NCBI RefSeq assembly: GCF_036850765.1
Contig: NC_089492.1
Span: 180,188,106-180,252,105, forward strand
Direction of reading: 5' to 3'
Length of the DNA stretch: 64,000 bases
From: Saccopteryx bilineata
Lineage: Eukaryota; Chordata; Mammalia; Chiroptera; Emballonuridae
Shown: positions 1 to 11,851 of the stretch, in pieces
How the letters are laid out: each line of letters opens with the position of its first letter
Position numbering within the stretch: the first letter of the stretch is position 1
The notes under the pieces: model-generated
Database searches by the model: none
Seen by the model: the letters and a program-made list of their open reading frames with translations, nothing else
What the model was told of the DNA's origin: nothing
Translations under genes and position numbers: made by a program

Positions 1-910
1 GAGAAAGGGTTTCTGTCATGCAAGGCCTACTTCTGTTTAATTCTTCTTTTGGCAAAGTGTGGAGGGCAGGTTGGGACTGAAAGAACAGGGCACAGACAAG
101 TTCTATTAAGTGAGTGCTTACTGGGAATGCTAGAAATGCTCTCATTTGAACCCCACCAACTCAGTGATCACTGCTTATCACTACCTACATTTTACAGTGG
201 AGAAAGTGGCAGTAAAACTATTGGTTCTGCCTGTGTAGCTAGCACTGGGCAGAACCAGTTTCTGCTCATTTGTGCTCCATCCCAGAGCCCTTGACATTCT
301 CCACACTGTACCACACTGTCACATCATTGGAGGGTGTTGGGTAAACAAATGTTTTTTAATTTTGTTGCTTGTATTGAGGCAGCGCCATGTGTGTACAGTC
401 TATGGAAGTCTGAACCCTCAGGGGGGCAGATTGCAAGTTGTGGACTGCCTGCCTCCATGGGGAGGGGTGATTGTTTTGCTGGAGAAGGGTACCCCCCCTC
501 ATCTGTTTTGCTGGGCAGAAGAGTGCAGGAAGAACAGAGAGAGAGAGAGAGAGAGAGAGTGAGAGAGAGAGAGAAAGAGAGAGAGTGCTGAGGGGCTGGG
601 GGAGCCCGGGTTTGGGCCCGCCTTTTCTGGCTGGGGAGTGCTGTTGCCTTGTAGGGATCTGTGAGTCCAGGAGAATGCAGAGAATGAATTGGGGCTTTGG
701 GAGCCCCAAGTGAGAGGGAAGCGGTCCTCCCTGCCTGTTTGCTTGGCCACCTTTAGGAGACTTTAGTAAACAGAATGGCCCACAGTCCTCTGGCTCCACA
801 GTTCTTTTACTGTCTGCCCAAATCCAATGGGAACCTGCGTGATGACAACCTCTGCCAGCACCCTTACAGGGAGTATGATCCTTCCCAGCTGGGCCGAGTC
901 AGCTGGACAG
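1..910. other. Unrecognised, gene-free sequence
   Basis: No repeat family, exon or RNA gene is recognised here apart from a short GA microsatellite. The open frames present run through that microsatellite and show no protein-like composition. Confidence 0.5.
535..590. repeat. (GA)n microsatellite
   Basis: Purine dinucleotide run with a few interruptions. It generates RE-rich and LS-rich spurious frames on the two strands. Confidence 0.9.
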
Positions 911-918
911 CCTAGATC

Positions 919-1681
919 CAGTGGTGGGATTTAGTCAGTTCACACCAGTTTGGCAGAACCAATCTCTAATTATTTGTTGAGTCAACAAACTGATTGTTAA
1001 AATGGAACTTGTAATCAGGGTTCTCTCTAAAGTAGGTGCCTGGGCAGCTGCCCAATGTGGAAATCACAAATGTACATTTCTTACTCCTTTTTGACATTCA
1101 TCTGTGCAACAGCGTGTTCTAAGCGCCCATAGTAATGTTCATTCCATCCATAGGAGAAGAAAATTGCAAGTAAGGACAACAATCAAGAAGCAATATGGAA
1201 ATACCTTAAATAACAGTTTTATTGTTTTTGTCAGGTATTATTGAATATGTTTTTATTAATATTTTAAAACTCTTTTTTGGTGTGTGTGTGTGTGACAGAG
1301 ACAGAGACAGAGAGAGGGACAGATAGGGACAGACAGACAGGAAGGGAGAGAGATGAGAAGCATTAATTCTTCATTGCGGCACCTTAGTTGTTCATTGATT
1401 GCTTTCTCATATGTGCCTTGACCAGGGGGCTACAGCAGACAGAGTGACCCCTTACTCAAGCCAATGACATTGGGTTCAAGCTGGTGAGCCTTGCTCAAAC
1501 CAGATGAGCCTGCGCTCAAGCTGGAGACCTCGGGGTTTTGAACCTGGGTCCTCCGCATCCCAGTTTGACACTATATCCACTGTGCCACCGCCTGGTCAGG
1601 CCAGTAAATTTTTTTTTTTTATACTTAAAACAGTCATTAGAGCAGAGAACCAGTTGTTAAGTCATTTGAATCCCACCACTG
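919..1681. mobile_element. Non-autonomous hAT DNA transposon (MITE), split by a SINE
   Basis: The ends are inverted copies of CAGTGGTGGGATT (start 919; complement ends 1681). They are flanked by a perfect 8-bp direct repeat, cctagatc, at 911-918 and 1682-1689, the target-site length of hAT elements. Removing the SINE at about 1273-1601 leaves roughly 430 bp with no transposase frame, so the element depended on another copy for transposition. The second half also matches the inverted first half beyond the tip (AACTGGTTCTCTGC type sequence near the right end). The perfect duplication suggests a fairly recent insertion. Confidence 0.85.
1273..1601 (-). mobile_element. tRNA-derived SINE, type B (long form)
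   Basis: Read on the minus strand, the head at 1601 starts GCCTGACCAGGCGGTGGC and carries an A-box (TGGCACAGTGGA-like) and a B-box (GGTTCAAAACC-like). The body is type-B, and the 3' end is a GA/CA-rich tract at 1273-1340 that has grown into GT and GACA microsatellites. It lies inside the hAT element and is therefore younger than it. Confidence 0.85.
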
Positions 1682-1689
1682 CCTAGATC

Positions 1690-2199
1690 CAACACATTTG
1701 AGCTAAATAATAACACTATCACTCGATCAATAATTCAGAAAAAGAAATTTGGTGGGGAAGTAGAAGGGGACCATCAAAGGCTGAGAACTGACCATTGTGT
1801 CCCAATGAATATTTATTTGTACTCAATATTTTCTTAAACACATGTGAGCAAATAGGTAAAACCCACCTACACAATTTTGGCAATATAAAATTCTTGGTAA
1901 AACATAGATAGGATGTCTGAATTGTGCAAGTGTTAAAGTGATGCCTTAGTATTTTTGTCTTTATTCTTAAAAATTATGCTTGAGTTAAACACAATATTTA
2001 CATATTTTTAATAGAAAAAGAAGAAATCAATGAATTAGTGTGGGCAGGTTTTTCTGCCAAAAAACAGTCATTCTAAACAGAAGGAGAGACTTTCTATTTT
2101 GTGGGTCAGACATACTTGTAATACCAGGATGGTGAAATGTCATTCTTAAGCCTATTCTCAATTGCTATATATATATATATATATATTTAAAATTACATT
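1690..2199. other. Unrecognised AT-rich sequence
   Basis: No gene or assignable repeat. It ends in a short (TA)n run at 2167-2187. Confidence 0.5.
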
Positions 2200-2212
2200 C
2201 ATTTCTTGTTTT

Positions 2213-2613
2213 TTTTTTTTTTTTTCCTTTCATTTTTCTGAAGCTGGAAACAGGGAGAGACAGTCAGACAGACTCCCGCATGCGCCCGACCGGGATCCAC
2301 CCGGCACGCCCACCAGGGGCTACGCTCTGCCCACCAGGGGGCGATGCTCTGCCCATCCTGGGCGTCGCCATGTTGTGACCAGAGCCACTCTAGCGCCTGA
2401 GGCAGAGGCCACAGAGCCATCCCCAGCGCCCGGGCCATCTTTGCTCCAATGGAGCCTTGGCTGCGGGAGGGGAAGAGAGAGACAGAGAGGAAGGAGAGGG
2501 GGAGGGGTGGAGAAGCAAATGGGCGCTTCTCCTGTGTGCCCTGGCCGGGAATCGAACCTGGGTCCTCCGCACGCTAGGCCGACGCTCTACCGCTGAGCCA
2601 ACCGGCCAGGGCC
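2213..2613 (-). mobile_element. tRNA-derived SINE, type A, full length
   Basis: On the minus strand it begins with a 72-nt tRNA-like head at 2542-2613. The head has a complementary acceptor stem (CCCTGGCC with GGCCAGGG), an A-box (TGGCTCAGCGG) and a B-box (GGTTCGATTCC). A GC-rich body of about 300 bp and a T/A tail at 2211-2226 follow. It is flanked by a 13-bp perfect direct repeat catttcttgtttt (2200-2212 and 2614-2626). CpGs are well preserved, implying a young copy. Pol III would transcribe it from the internal boxes. Confidence 0.95.
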
Positions 2614-2626
2614 CATTTCTTGTTTT

Positions 2627-3335
2627 AATGCACAAAGCAGTTAAGAAAGTCAGCCATCCTAATACAGATTCTAATGTAAATGAAGAGTTTTAATAAAGAA
2701 ATCAGTGTATCAGCAGAATAGATATTTATTTGTAATAAAAATGATAAACATGCACATGAGGTTATGATGGAGTTACAGAAGGAAGGAAGACTATGCCTAT
2801 GCAAAATTTGAGTTTGTGTCCATATAGCACAAAACCACTTAGATGCAGTTAAACTGACAATTTGATAATGCTCTCTATTCACTTGATTGATGTATTAGAC
2901 TATTAAGGTGAATTATTTAGGTTAAAAAAATAAAAGTCCATTCCAAACTTAGGGTAATTTTGATTGTCTATCATCAGTGATTCAATCAATGGGTTAATTG
3001 ACCAGATCTTAATTGTACATGAGGTGGTTGAAACACAGATTTAAACCCTCCAATGGTGTGCCTCCCAGGCTCCATCCCTGTTGGTTGAGAACGGCAGCCC
3101 TAGAACTATCTTTGGTGCAGCCAGGCAGGGGAAATTGACAAGAAGCACTCTGTCTGCAGCACAGAGCTCTTACTGCTGCCTGAGACTCAGAGGAGCAAGG
3201 GAAGGCCAATGTTGACTCAGATTTTTTCTAACACCCTTCTGCTTAGCAGTGCAAACCAACTTACATTAATTAAATTAGATTCTCCTGATATTTAAGTTGT
3301 GTTTTAAGAGTACAAAGGGCACATGCAGGTTTTTA
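2627..3335. other. Unrecognised, gene-free sequence
   Basis: No repeat family or coding exon recognised. A weak open frame on the minus strand (3009-3209) has no recognisable domain. Confidence 0.45.
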
Positions 3336-3337
3336 AG

Positions 3338-3425
3338 GTACCCAGCAACCAGAATAGTGATGAACACATAGTTGGCACTGAGCAAATCATTGCTGCATTA
3401 ACAGATAAATGAATGAATGAAATTA
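3338..3425 (+). repeat. L2 LINE 3'-end fragment
   Basis: Contains the degraded L2 3' terminus pattern (cagaatagtg, ttggcactgagcaaatca, then atgaatgaatga). An old mammalian-wide repeat. Confidence 0.5.
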
Positions 3426-3487
3426 CAAATGTTTAAACTCACAGTTTTAAACACTTTCATTAGATACACAAAAGCACTTAGCATTTT

Positions 3488-3772
3488 TTTAAGTGAGAGG
3501 AAGGTGATGGAGAGACAGACTCCTGCATGCACCCTGACTGGGATCCTCCTACCACCACCCCACCCCTGCATCCAGGGCTGATGCTTGAACCAAAGGAGCT
3601 ATCCTTAGTGCCCAGAGCTGAAGCTGGAACCAGTGGAGCCAGTGGCTGCCAGAAGGAGGAGAGAAGGGGAAGAGAAGCAGACAGTCATTTCTCTTGTGTA
3701 CCCTGACCAGGGTGCCAACCCAGAACCACATGCCAGGCCAACGCTCTGTCCACTGAGCAAACTGGCCGGGGC
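3488..3772 (-). mobile_element. tRNA-derived SINE, type A, diverged
   Basis: The minus-strand head at 3772 (GGCCCCGGCCAGTTTGCTCA) and the downstream body match type A, but with many substitutions and a deleted middle. An older copy than the one at 2213-2613. No clear flanking duplication was found. Confidence 0.8.
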
Positions 3773-4414
3773 CAGCATATTTTATTTAATAGAACTTTTG
3801 TACAAAAGGAATCTGAATCCATTGCATCCATTATCTTTAAAGAATCCTAATATAATATAAAGAAAATAATTGTAATCATTCCTTTCATTTTTCAAACTTC
3901 CCACAGTGAAGTGACTGGCCAGAGTAAATCAAGAGTAAACAGAAACAGAGCCTGCCTCTCAGGTCAGTATTTCACAATCTGTTTCTCCACGGCTTTTACT
4001 TCGCAATGTGCTAAACTAGCAATACAGAAACCTAAAGAAAACACAAAAAGAAAATGAAGGATTTCCATTTCTCTACTGTATACATGTCATTGATTCCTTG
4101 ATTATTTGAACTCAATAGGGAAAAAAAAAAAATGGAAGTAATATTTTTATTTTAGTCAAATAATGAAACTCCTCATCAATTTTTTATTTTATTTTATTTT
4201 ATTTTATCTATCTATCTATCTATTTATTTATTTTTTTACCAGAGTTGAGTTTCATTTCCCAACTGCTAGGGTAATGCAGCCAAAAATAGACCAGAGAAAA
4301 ATGAAAAAGAAAAGTAAAACCTAAATAGTGTCACACTAGATAATTGTCCCATTATCAATAATTACAGTAAGGGGTCTCTGCGATTGTTCATAAGGATATC
4401 TCAATGGTGGGCCG
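3773..4414. other. Unrecognised sequence with simple repeats
   Basis: Only low-complexity sequence is recognisable: (TTTTA)n followed by (CTAT)n and TTTA units at about 4179-4235. The last few tens of bases may already be the start of the old LTR-type repeat that resumes at 6456. Confidence 0.45.
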
Positions 4415-4432
4415 AAAAGTGGCCCCTAAAAT

Positions 4433-6168
4433 TACCATTATTTGCTGATGACATGATACTGTACACAGAAAATCCTAAAGTCTCAGTCAAAAAACTACTG
4501 GACCTAATAAATAAATTCAGCAAGGTGGCAGGATATAAAATTAATATTCAGAAATCAGTGACATTTTTATACACCAACAATAAACTGTCAGAAAGAGAAA
4601 TTAAGGAAAGATTCCCTTTCACTACTGCAACAACAACAAAAAGTACCTAGGTGTAAATTTAACCAAGGAGGTAAAAGATTTGTACTCAGAAAATTATAAG
4701 ATATTGAAAAAAGAAATCAAGAAATATACAAACAAGTGGAAGCATATACTGTGTTCATGAATAGGAAGAATAAATACCATTAAAATGTCTATATTACCCA
4801 AAGCAATCTACAGATTCAATGCAATTTCTATTAAAATAACAATGGCATACCTCAAAGATCTAGAACAATACTCCAAAAATTTATATGGAACCAAAAAAAA
4901 AGAACACAAATAGCCTCAGCAATCTTAAAAATGAAGAATAAAGTGGGAGGTATCACACTTTCTCATATCAAGTTATACTACAAGTCCATAGTAATCAAAA
5001 CACCTTGGTACTGGCTTAAGAACAGGCATACAGATAAATGTAACAGAACAGAAAACCCAGAAATAAACCCACGCCTTTACGGTCAATTGATTTTTGACAA
5101 AGGAGGTAAGAGCACGCAATGGAGTAAAGACAGTCTCTTTAATAAATGGTGTTGGGAAAATTGGACAGCTACCTGCAAAAAATAAAACTAGACCACCAAC
5201 TTCCACCATTCACAAAAATAAACTCAAAATGGATAAAAAACTTAAATGTAAGTTGTGAAACTATAAACATCTTGGAAGAAAACATAGGCAGTAAACTCTC
5301 TGATATCTCTCATATCAATATTTTTGCTGATTTATCTCCATGAGCAAGTAAAATAAAGGACAGGATAAGCAAATGGGACTATATCAAACTAAAAAGCTTT
5401 TGCACAGCAAAAGACACCATGAACAAAATTAAAAGACAACACACGCAATGGGATAACATGTTTGCCAATACATCTGAGAAGAGGTTAATAATCAAAATTT
5501 ATAAAGAACTGCTAAAACTCAACACCAGGAAGGTAAACAATCCAATTAAAAAGTAGGCAGAAGAACTGAATGGACACTTCTCCAAAGAGGACATATAGAT
5601 GGCCAATAGGCATATGAAAAAATGTTCAACATCACTAATCATCAGAGAAATGCAAATTAAAACCCCAATGAGATACCACCTCACACCAGTCAGAATGGTG
5701 CTCATTAACAAAACAACACAGAGTAAGTGCTGGAGAGGATGTGGAGAAAAGGGAACCCTCCTGCACTGCTGGTTGGAATGCAGACTTGTACAGTCACTGT
5801 GTAGAACAGTATGGAGTTTCCTCAAAAAATTAAAAATGGAACTGCCTTTTGACCCAGCTATCCCACTTTTAGGAATATATCCTGAGAATACCAAATCACT
5901 GATTCAAAAGAAGATATGCATCCCCATGTTTATTGCAGCTTTGTTTGCAATAGCCAAGATCTAGAAACAACCCAGGTGTCCGTCAGTGGATAAGCGAATT
6001 AAAAAGCTGTGGTACATATACACAATGGAATACTGTGCGGCCATGAGGAAGAAGGAAATCTTACCTTTTGTGACAGCATGGATGGACCTGGAGATTAGTA
6101 TGCTAAGTGAAATAAGCCAGGCAGAGAAAGACAAATATCATATGATCTCACTTATATGTGGAATCTAA
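4433..6168 (+). pseudogene. L1 ORF2 C-terminal part (reverse transcriptase to C-terminus), broken
   Basis: ORF2 encodes the endonuclease/reverse transcriptase that copies L1 and SINE RNAs at the target site. Only the C-terminal half remains. It starts just upstream of the active-site motif LFADDMILY (about 4440-4465), with both aspartates intact, and continues through the thumb and the C-terminal cysteine region ([18 protein letters not shown], near 5730-5785). The frame is kept in blocks (about 4433-4650, 4931-5185, 5146-5343, 5599-5964, 5986-6168) separated by frameshifts and stops, so no protein can be made. The truncation is the normal result of incomplete reverse transcription. Identification as L1 is certain. 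Confidence 0.95.
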
Positions 6169-6455
6169 TGAATAAAGTGAACTGAGGAATGGAATAGAGG
6201 CAGAGGCAGGGTCACAGGAAGGAGAGGGACAGCTGTCAGAGGGAAGGGGATGAGGAGATGGGACCAGAGAAGGTGAAGGGATGATTGAAATGATATATAC
6301 AGAACACATAAATTCAGATAACAGGACAGCAAATCCCAGAGGGAAGGAGGGAGGGCTAGGCAATGTGGGACAAGGGGGTGGGGGTGAGAGTTATATTGAA
6401 TGGGACACTTGAATTCATATTAACACAATAAATTAAAATCAATAAAAAAATTTTA
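4433..6455 (+). mobile_element. LINE-1, 5'-truncated
   Basis: About 2.0 kb of the L1 3' end: ORF2 from the reverse transcriptase active site to the stop, then a G-rich 3' UTR and an A-rich tail. It is flanked by an 18-bp direct repeat with one mismatch (aaaagtggcccctaaaat at 4415-4432; copy at 6456-6473). Both copies lie in an old LTR-like repeat. The sequence resembles the L1 at 55.2-61.2 kb more than the one at 26.9-35.2 kb. Confidence 0.95.
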
Positions 6456-6935
6456 AAAAGTGGCCCCTACAATATATCCATGTCCTAATCAATGGAGCCT
6501 GTGAATGTTACCTTATACAGCAAAAAAAAAGGGGGGCTTTGAAGATGAAATTAAGGATTTTGAGGTGGAAGTTATCCTGGACTATCCAGGTGGCCCTAAA
6601 TGCAGTCACATGTACCTTTACAAGAGGAAAGCGGAGGAGATTTGACACAATACAGGAGATAAAGCGAAGACAGAGCAGAGAGGGAGCTGAAGACATTAAC
6701 CTCTGGGACTGACATGATGCAGCCACCAACCCAGGAATGCCAGAGCCACTAAAAGCTAAAAGAAGCGAAGAACAGAGCCTAGAGCTTATGGAAGTAGTGG
6801 GTCCTGCTGACACCTTGATTTTAGCCCAGTGATGTTAACTTCAGGCATCTGGCCTCCAAAAGCATGAGAGAACACAGTTTTGTTCTTTCAAGTCTCCAGA
6901 TTTGTGGTAATTTGTTGCAACAACCATGGGAAATT
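6456..6935 (+). repeat. Old LTR-type (MLT1-like) repeat, split by the L1
   Basis: Carries phrases typical of MLT-class LTRs: tccatgtcctaatca, gcctgtgaatgttacctta, a central AG-rich part, tgctgacaccttgatttta and the terminal ttgtggtaatttgttgcaac. Its left end lies upstream of 4415 and the L1 at 4433-6455 interrupts it. The subfamily is not assigned. Confidence 0.6.
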
Positions 6936-7562
6936 CAGACAACCTCTATTCGGGATTTTAGTTACGTATGTGTGTATCTACATATCTGTGTATGTCTATG
7001 TGAAAGAGGAAGGAATCTTATATCTTGGCTTAGTTATAATGATAATAAAGACATCCAATACTGTTCTTCCTGGCTCCCAGCCCCAGCAACCTTTGGAAAT
7101 GTGGTTTCAAGTGAGCATGGTCTCTCTGCAATATCTGATAACTTTTCCATTGTCTAAGCTTCATATGCAAAGTTCACACAGTCAACTGGAACCTTGTGCA
7201 GTGATAATAAGTACAATTTTCTCCATCATTTAATAATAAAAGGAAATAGTATACAAAATAAGAAATTCTCTTGTGACTTTGAAGTCCTTATTTATTTATG
7301 TGTCCTATGAGGCATGTGTTTGTATGTGTGTTGGGGCAATGGTTGGAAATGGTATATTTGTGAGAAACCACAGACTTCTCTCATAAAGTATTGGCCCTTG
7401 GTAATATGCTAGACAGTCTTTGAGAATATTCATTTCTTGTTATTTGACAAATATTCACAAGTGCTTACTCTGATCATACAACTCACCAAGTGACAAAGAG
7501 GGTAAAAAGATGTAAAACCTATTTATTGGCCTTAAGGTACATACACTATGATTGAGTTAAAA
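6936..7562. other. Unrecognised, gene-free sequence
   Basis: No repeat or coding exon recognised. Confidence 0.45.
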
Positions 7563-7572
7563 AGTTGGTCCA

Positions 7573-7943
7573 GGCCCTGGCTGGTTGGCTTAGTGGTAAA
7601 GCGTCGGCCTGGCATATGGAAGTCCCAGGTTTGATTCCCAGTCAGGGCCCACAGGAGAAGCACCCATCTGCTTCTCCACCCTTCCCCTTCTCCTTCTTCT
7701 CTATCTCTCCTTTCCCTCCCAAAGCCAAGGCTCCATTGGAGCAAAGTTGGTCCAGGTGCTGAGGATGGCTCCATGGCCTCCACCTCAGGTGCTAGAATGG
7801 CTCCAGCTACAACGGAGCAATGCCCCAAATAGGCAGAGCATTTCCCCCTGGTTGGCATGCCAGGTAGGTCCCAATCAGGCACATGCAGGAGTCTGTCTGC
7901 CTCCCTACTTCTAACTTTGGAAAAAAAAAAAAAAAGAGAAAAT
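7573..7943 (+). mobile_element. tRNA-derived SINE, type A
   Basis: tRNA-like head at 7573-7648 with A-box (TGGCTTAGTGG) and B-box (GGTTTGATTCC), then the type-A body and an A-tail at 7920-7943. A 10-bp direct repeat agttggtcca flanks it (7563-7572 and 7944-7953). Moderate divergence from the 2213-2613 copy. Confidence 0.9.
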
Positions 7944-8149
7944 AGTTGGTCCAATACAGCCATGTAAAGAAAGCTATAAAATACATGGTTAACTTCTTTC
8001 CTGAGATATTATTACCTTGAGGTTTGTTCTCTGTATTTCTACTCTTCCACCCCTGTTTCAAACAGGGGGCTAGGCCCTTACTTTTCCTTTTAGGGCTGAG
8101 CCAATAGCAACCTGCCATTTGCACAAACCTTTTTTATTACATACATTAT

Positions 8150-8515
8150 TGTTCTGGACTGAAAGTGTGTGTCTCTCTAAAATTCTTATACTGAAGCTCC
8201 ACTTGCAATGTGATGTTATTTGGAGGTGGGCCTTTGGGAAGTGATTTGATTTAGATTTGGTTATGAGGGTGGGACCCTCGTGATTAGTGCCCATGTAAAA
8301 GGAGGAAGAGATGGGAGATCTCTCTCTCTCTAAGTGCACCCTCCGAAGAAAAGCCATGTGAAGTCACAGTGAGATGGCAGCTGTCTATGAGCCAGGAAGA
8401 GAGTCCCTACTGAGAACCAAATATGCCAGAACTTTGACCTTGGACTTCCTAATGTCTGTTCTTAAGCCATGCAGTCAATGGTGTTTTGTTCTAGTAGCCT
8501 GAAAAGACTAATACA
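8150..8515 (+). repeat. MLT1/MST-type MaLR solo LTR
   Basis: Starts TGTTCTGGACTGAAAG and ends GACTAATACA, with the internal MLT1 phrases (ggtgggcctttgggaag, ggttatgagggtggga, agccatgtgaag, gaccttggacttcct). These are non-autonomous ERVL-related LTRs found across placental mammals. The flanking 5-mers (attat / gctat) no longer match fully. Confidence 0.8.
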
Positions 8516-9039
8516 GCTATACTAGGGGGTCCCTGAAGCAAGATGAGGATGAAAGGACTGTCTTTGAAGGTAACAAGAGGGGAGAGGTGATAGAAGCCCT
8601 AGGAGTGGCTACATGTCAGGTAAGTTCCTAAGAAGGTGAAGGGCCTGAGAGGTATGTGCCTGAATGGTAGCCCAGAAGGCTGGACCATCAGGTGTCCAGC
8701 AGGGCAAAGATGCCTGCTTCTTACTCCTAGAGTGAGAGTAGTGTGTGAGTACTCAGGCTTTGCCACCGAAGACCCCCGTGTTGACTCTGATTGAACAGAG
8801 CACAGAGGTGGCTGCCCTATTTTCTGTGGATCCCACAAGAACTGCACACTCCTGTCTCAAACTCAGGGTTGGGGGGAGAACAGCTGGTCGTAGCCAAGAT
8901 GAGAGAGTTCCCACCTGCTTGGTGGCAGACAGGCTCAGTCTGGATGCAGTTGATTTTAACAGAGTAAAAAAGTGTAATATTTTGTACACCTCAGTTTAAA
9001 CATGCAGATTTCTACCTGCTTCACAGTCCACCTGTTCTA
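8516..9039. other. Unrecognised, gene-free sequence
   Basis: No repeat or exon recognised. Two overlapping open frames of about 80 codons at 8745-8999 on opposite strands look like chance. Confidence 0.4.
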
Positions 9040-9300
9040 CACCCCACATTCCAACTTCCCTGGCCTGCCTCATGTTCTTCGATCTGCCCCAGAACTCTCC
9101 AGGCTGAATCTAACCACCTTCCTAACCTCTTCCCCAGATCCCACACATTTTCAAGACTCAGCTAGAATCTCATCTGCTCTAAGAAGCCTCCTGAGACACT
9201 CCCAGTCAAAACTAATCTCTGCTCTCTGTGAACTCAACATTTGATATGTCTATTTTGCACTTACTGCTACTTGCCTCATAGGGATTGACTGTCCAGGATG
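9040..9300 (+). repeat. L2 LINE fragment
   Basis: Contains the L2 3'-region signature near 9155-9205 (ttcaagactcagctagaatc, then agaagcctcctgagac) followed by the cacttactgctacttgcc part. Heavily diverged. Confidence 0.6.
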
Positions 9301-11534
9301 TGCTGTTCCTCAGACTGGCTGAAATTCGCTGCTGGATCTGCCATTTAGCCCTCTCTCCAGGTGGGACCCCAGCGCCTCCTCACTTTCTACTCAACATCTT
9401 GCAAGTGGTCATTTCCCTGGGGGTTTTCAGTAATTGTTGAATTTAATTTATTCAGAAGAGGTGGAAAAATACCTGCGATGGTGTAATCACAGCAAGCTTT
9501 TGGAAGAGCAAAACTTTAGCTTGGATCTCCGAGGAGATCCTTCCCCCAGATAATACTTTGCAAACGGGTTAGCACCTTGATGTCTAAAAAAGGTAGCAAA
9601 CTTGCCAGTTAGCTTTCTTACTCATAGGACTAATTTTCTGGGAAAAAAACCTGATTGAAAAAATTCATTCCATACATGAAAAAAACAAATCTCATTAACT
9701 TGAGAGATTTGTCTCATTAACTCGTTAATCTCAGTAAGCCAGAGTTTGTAACAGTAATAATGCCCATCATTTGAGTAGCGCTTTTCTTTTTGAAGAGCAA
9801 TTCCTCATACTTAAAATCTATTTCATCCTAACACAATCCTTTGGGGTGTGTATCAATCCCAAACTGAGAAAGAAAGAAAATCAGAGAGAGTAAAGAATTT
9901 GTCTCCCACCTAGGTCTTTTTATTTTTCCTCCATTAGTCCTCACTTGACTGAAGGGCATCATCAGATCGGGGGTGAAGGTCCTTCAGCTGTAGAACCATC
10001 TATGCACAGATTCCCTCTAAACCTAAACTATATCATGATAAGGTTGAAATCATGCTTTATTAAGTAAATTGACAGTATGAAAACGATAAAATGGAGAATT
10101 TTTAAGTCACTTGAGTGAATAAACCTGAGAAGTTTGCTCCAACAGAATGGGCATTGTTGCAAAATAAAGATAAACCAGGGGTATTGGAAAGCTAATAATA
10201 AGCCAGTGGTATTTAAGAATATTAATTAGTCAGGGAATTGTGATAATTACACTTCATTTCTGTTTATTTGCTAAAGCAAGTCCTTCAAGGACCCTTATCA
10301 GACACCACTTGATTAGCCTAACTTGAGTTTATATGTGCTAGGAAACAATAACATTGTGTTTCTTTTAAGTGGAGTCATAACTCAAACTTTTTATTGAGTT
10401 AGTCTGCTCTCTCACCCAGTCAGTTAAAAAAAAAAGGTGACACTTGTTTGAATTTCTTTGTTAGACTTTGCTCTGAAACAGCAGTGTGTAGGCACCTGGC
10501 TTTATCAGGGAAAGTCTGAATCCTCAGCTGTTATTAGAAAATAAAGACTTTCTGCCTCATGCAATAGAGCTGAACTGTATAATCACTTTACTTTTCTTAA
10601 GAAAATTCTAGGGCCAGAATGTCATATGCCATGAATTATAAAAGAGCCACATGTTGGTTTTATGACATTTCGGGACAAAGCACAGAAGGGCAAAGAGTAT
10701 TGTGAATGCTGAAATAAAGCCTTGCTGATATAAAAGAGCTTTTTTTATGGAGGAGAAGAAATCTTTTCTGGAGAGTTTCTGAGAAGCATAAAAGTGAAAC
10801 ATAATTCGTTGTGTGAAGTCACAAAAGGTAGCTGAGCAGAAGTGATGGCTGTAGCTGTTGGTTCTCTGGTGTGCTGTAGACTACTGTCTGAGCACAGATT
10901 GCTTGGCCAGCATTGCAGAGCTGCGATTAAAGTCCAATTTCCTTGGAAGACTTTATTCCTATGGTTTGTATTAAGCTTTTTATGCTTTTCATGCTGGGAT
11001 AACTTTTGTTTTCTTCAAAAGAGACAGAAGTGTACTCAACTCGCTTTGGGAAATGGTGAAGTCAGGTCTTAATTACCATTTCAGTAGAAGAAAATACTCC
11101 TGCTTCTTTTATATGAGATGAAAGAGGAAATGTATAAATCTCCTTAGCTCTTGCCTGGAGTTTAACCTGCAGTTGGCAGGATTTTTTCCAATCATGGTAA
11201 CAGACTTTGCATGGGCAAAGGTGCAGACCAGAGTTGTCCTGAATAATTGGCCTGCCCACCCTGCACCAGTAGAAATATGTCAAGAACCACTGCCCATGAA
11301 GTGCTTTCTTAGCCTGGACAGCATAGACATTTCCTGGACACAGAGGCAGAGGTTAGTACATAAAACCTTAGTCTGGGCTGTGAGACTGTCTAGTTCCCAT
11401 CCCTGATTCCCTGGGAAGCATCTTGCTGTCCCCTAATCTCCAGGTCTCCCCACAAATTATTCCTGCAGCTCACCCACGTCAAAGTGCCCCAGACTGGGTG
11501 CCATCCTTCATAGTTCAATGTGCTTTCAAATCTC
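9301..11534. other. Mostly unrecognised sequence with a trace of MIR
   Basis: A long stretch without genes. About 9755-9905 resembles a minus-strand MIR (catcatttgagtagcgc, ctatttcatcctaacacaat, then a degraded gaaactgagg-like part). The rest, including short open frames near 10608-11406, is not recognisable. Confidence 0.35.
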
Positions 11535-11672
11535 CTGGGGCAACTTGTTAAAATTCAGAATCTGATCAGCCAAGTCTGGGATGGGGCCTGAAACTAATTT
11601 CTAACAAGGCCTCAGGTGACACTGATGCTGTTGATCCATGGAACACACTTTGAGTAGCAAGCTTCTAGGCCA
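11535..11672 (+). repeat. MER5A-like hAT MITE remnant
   Basis: Shows the MER5A order: cttgttaaaattcagaatct, a tggggcctga block, ttctaacaaggcctcagg, tgacactgatgctg, then an aacacactttgagtagcaagc end. An old Charlie-type non-autonomous element. Confidence 0.7.
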
Positions 11673-11774
11673 GTTGTCCTTTGTGGTCCACATCCTACCT
11701 TTGCCAGTATTAAACGTTTACCCTAAATTTAGATGATTTGTTTTGCTTCTTCAGAGCCTAGCATCACAAAAGTA

Positions 11775-11851
11775 CACTGCCCACAAAAGTTAGGGGATAT
11801 TTTATTGCTTCATATTCATTTTGAAACATCCCCTAATTTTTTTGAGCAGTA
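11775..11851. mobile_element. 77-bp mariner/Tc1-type MITE
   Basis: A nearly perfect hairpin. CACTGCCCACAAAAGTTAGG at the left is mirrored by the complement of CCTAATTTTTTTGAGCAGTA at the right, both continuing through GGGGAT/ATCCCC. It is flanked by TA dinucleotides (11773-11774 and 11852-11853), the target of mariner-type transposases. There is almost no interior. Confidence 0.75.

Noticed and set aside
2542..2613. tRNA gene on the minus strand
   Set aside because: The cloverleaf-like head with A and B boxes is the 5' part of a SINE, with SINE body and target duplications following. The same applies to all other tRNA-like hits here.
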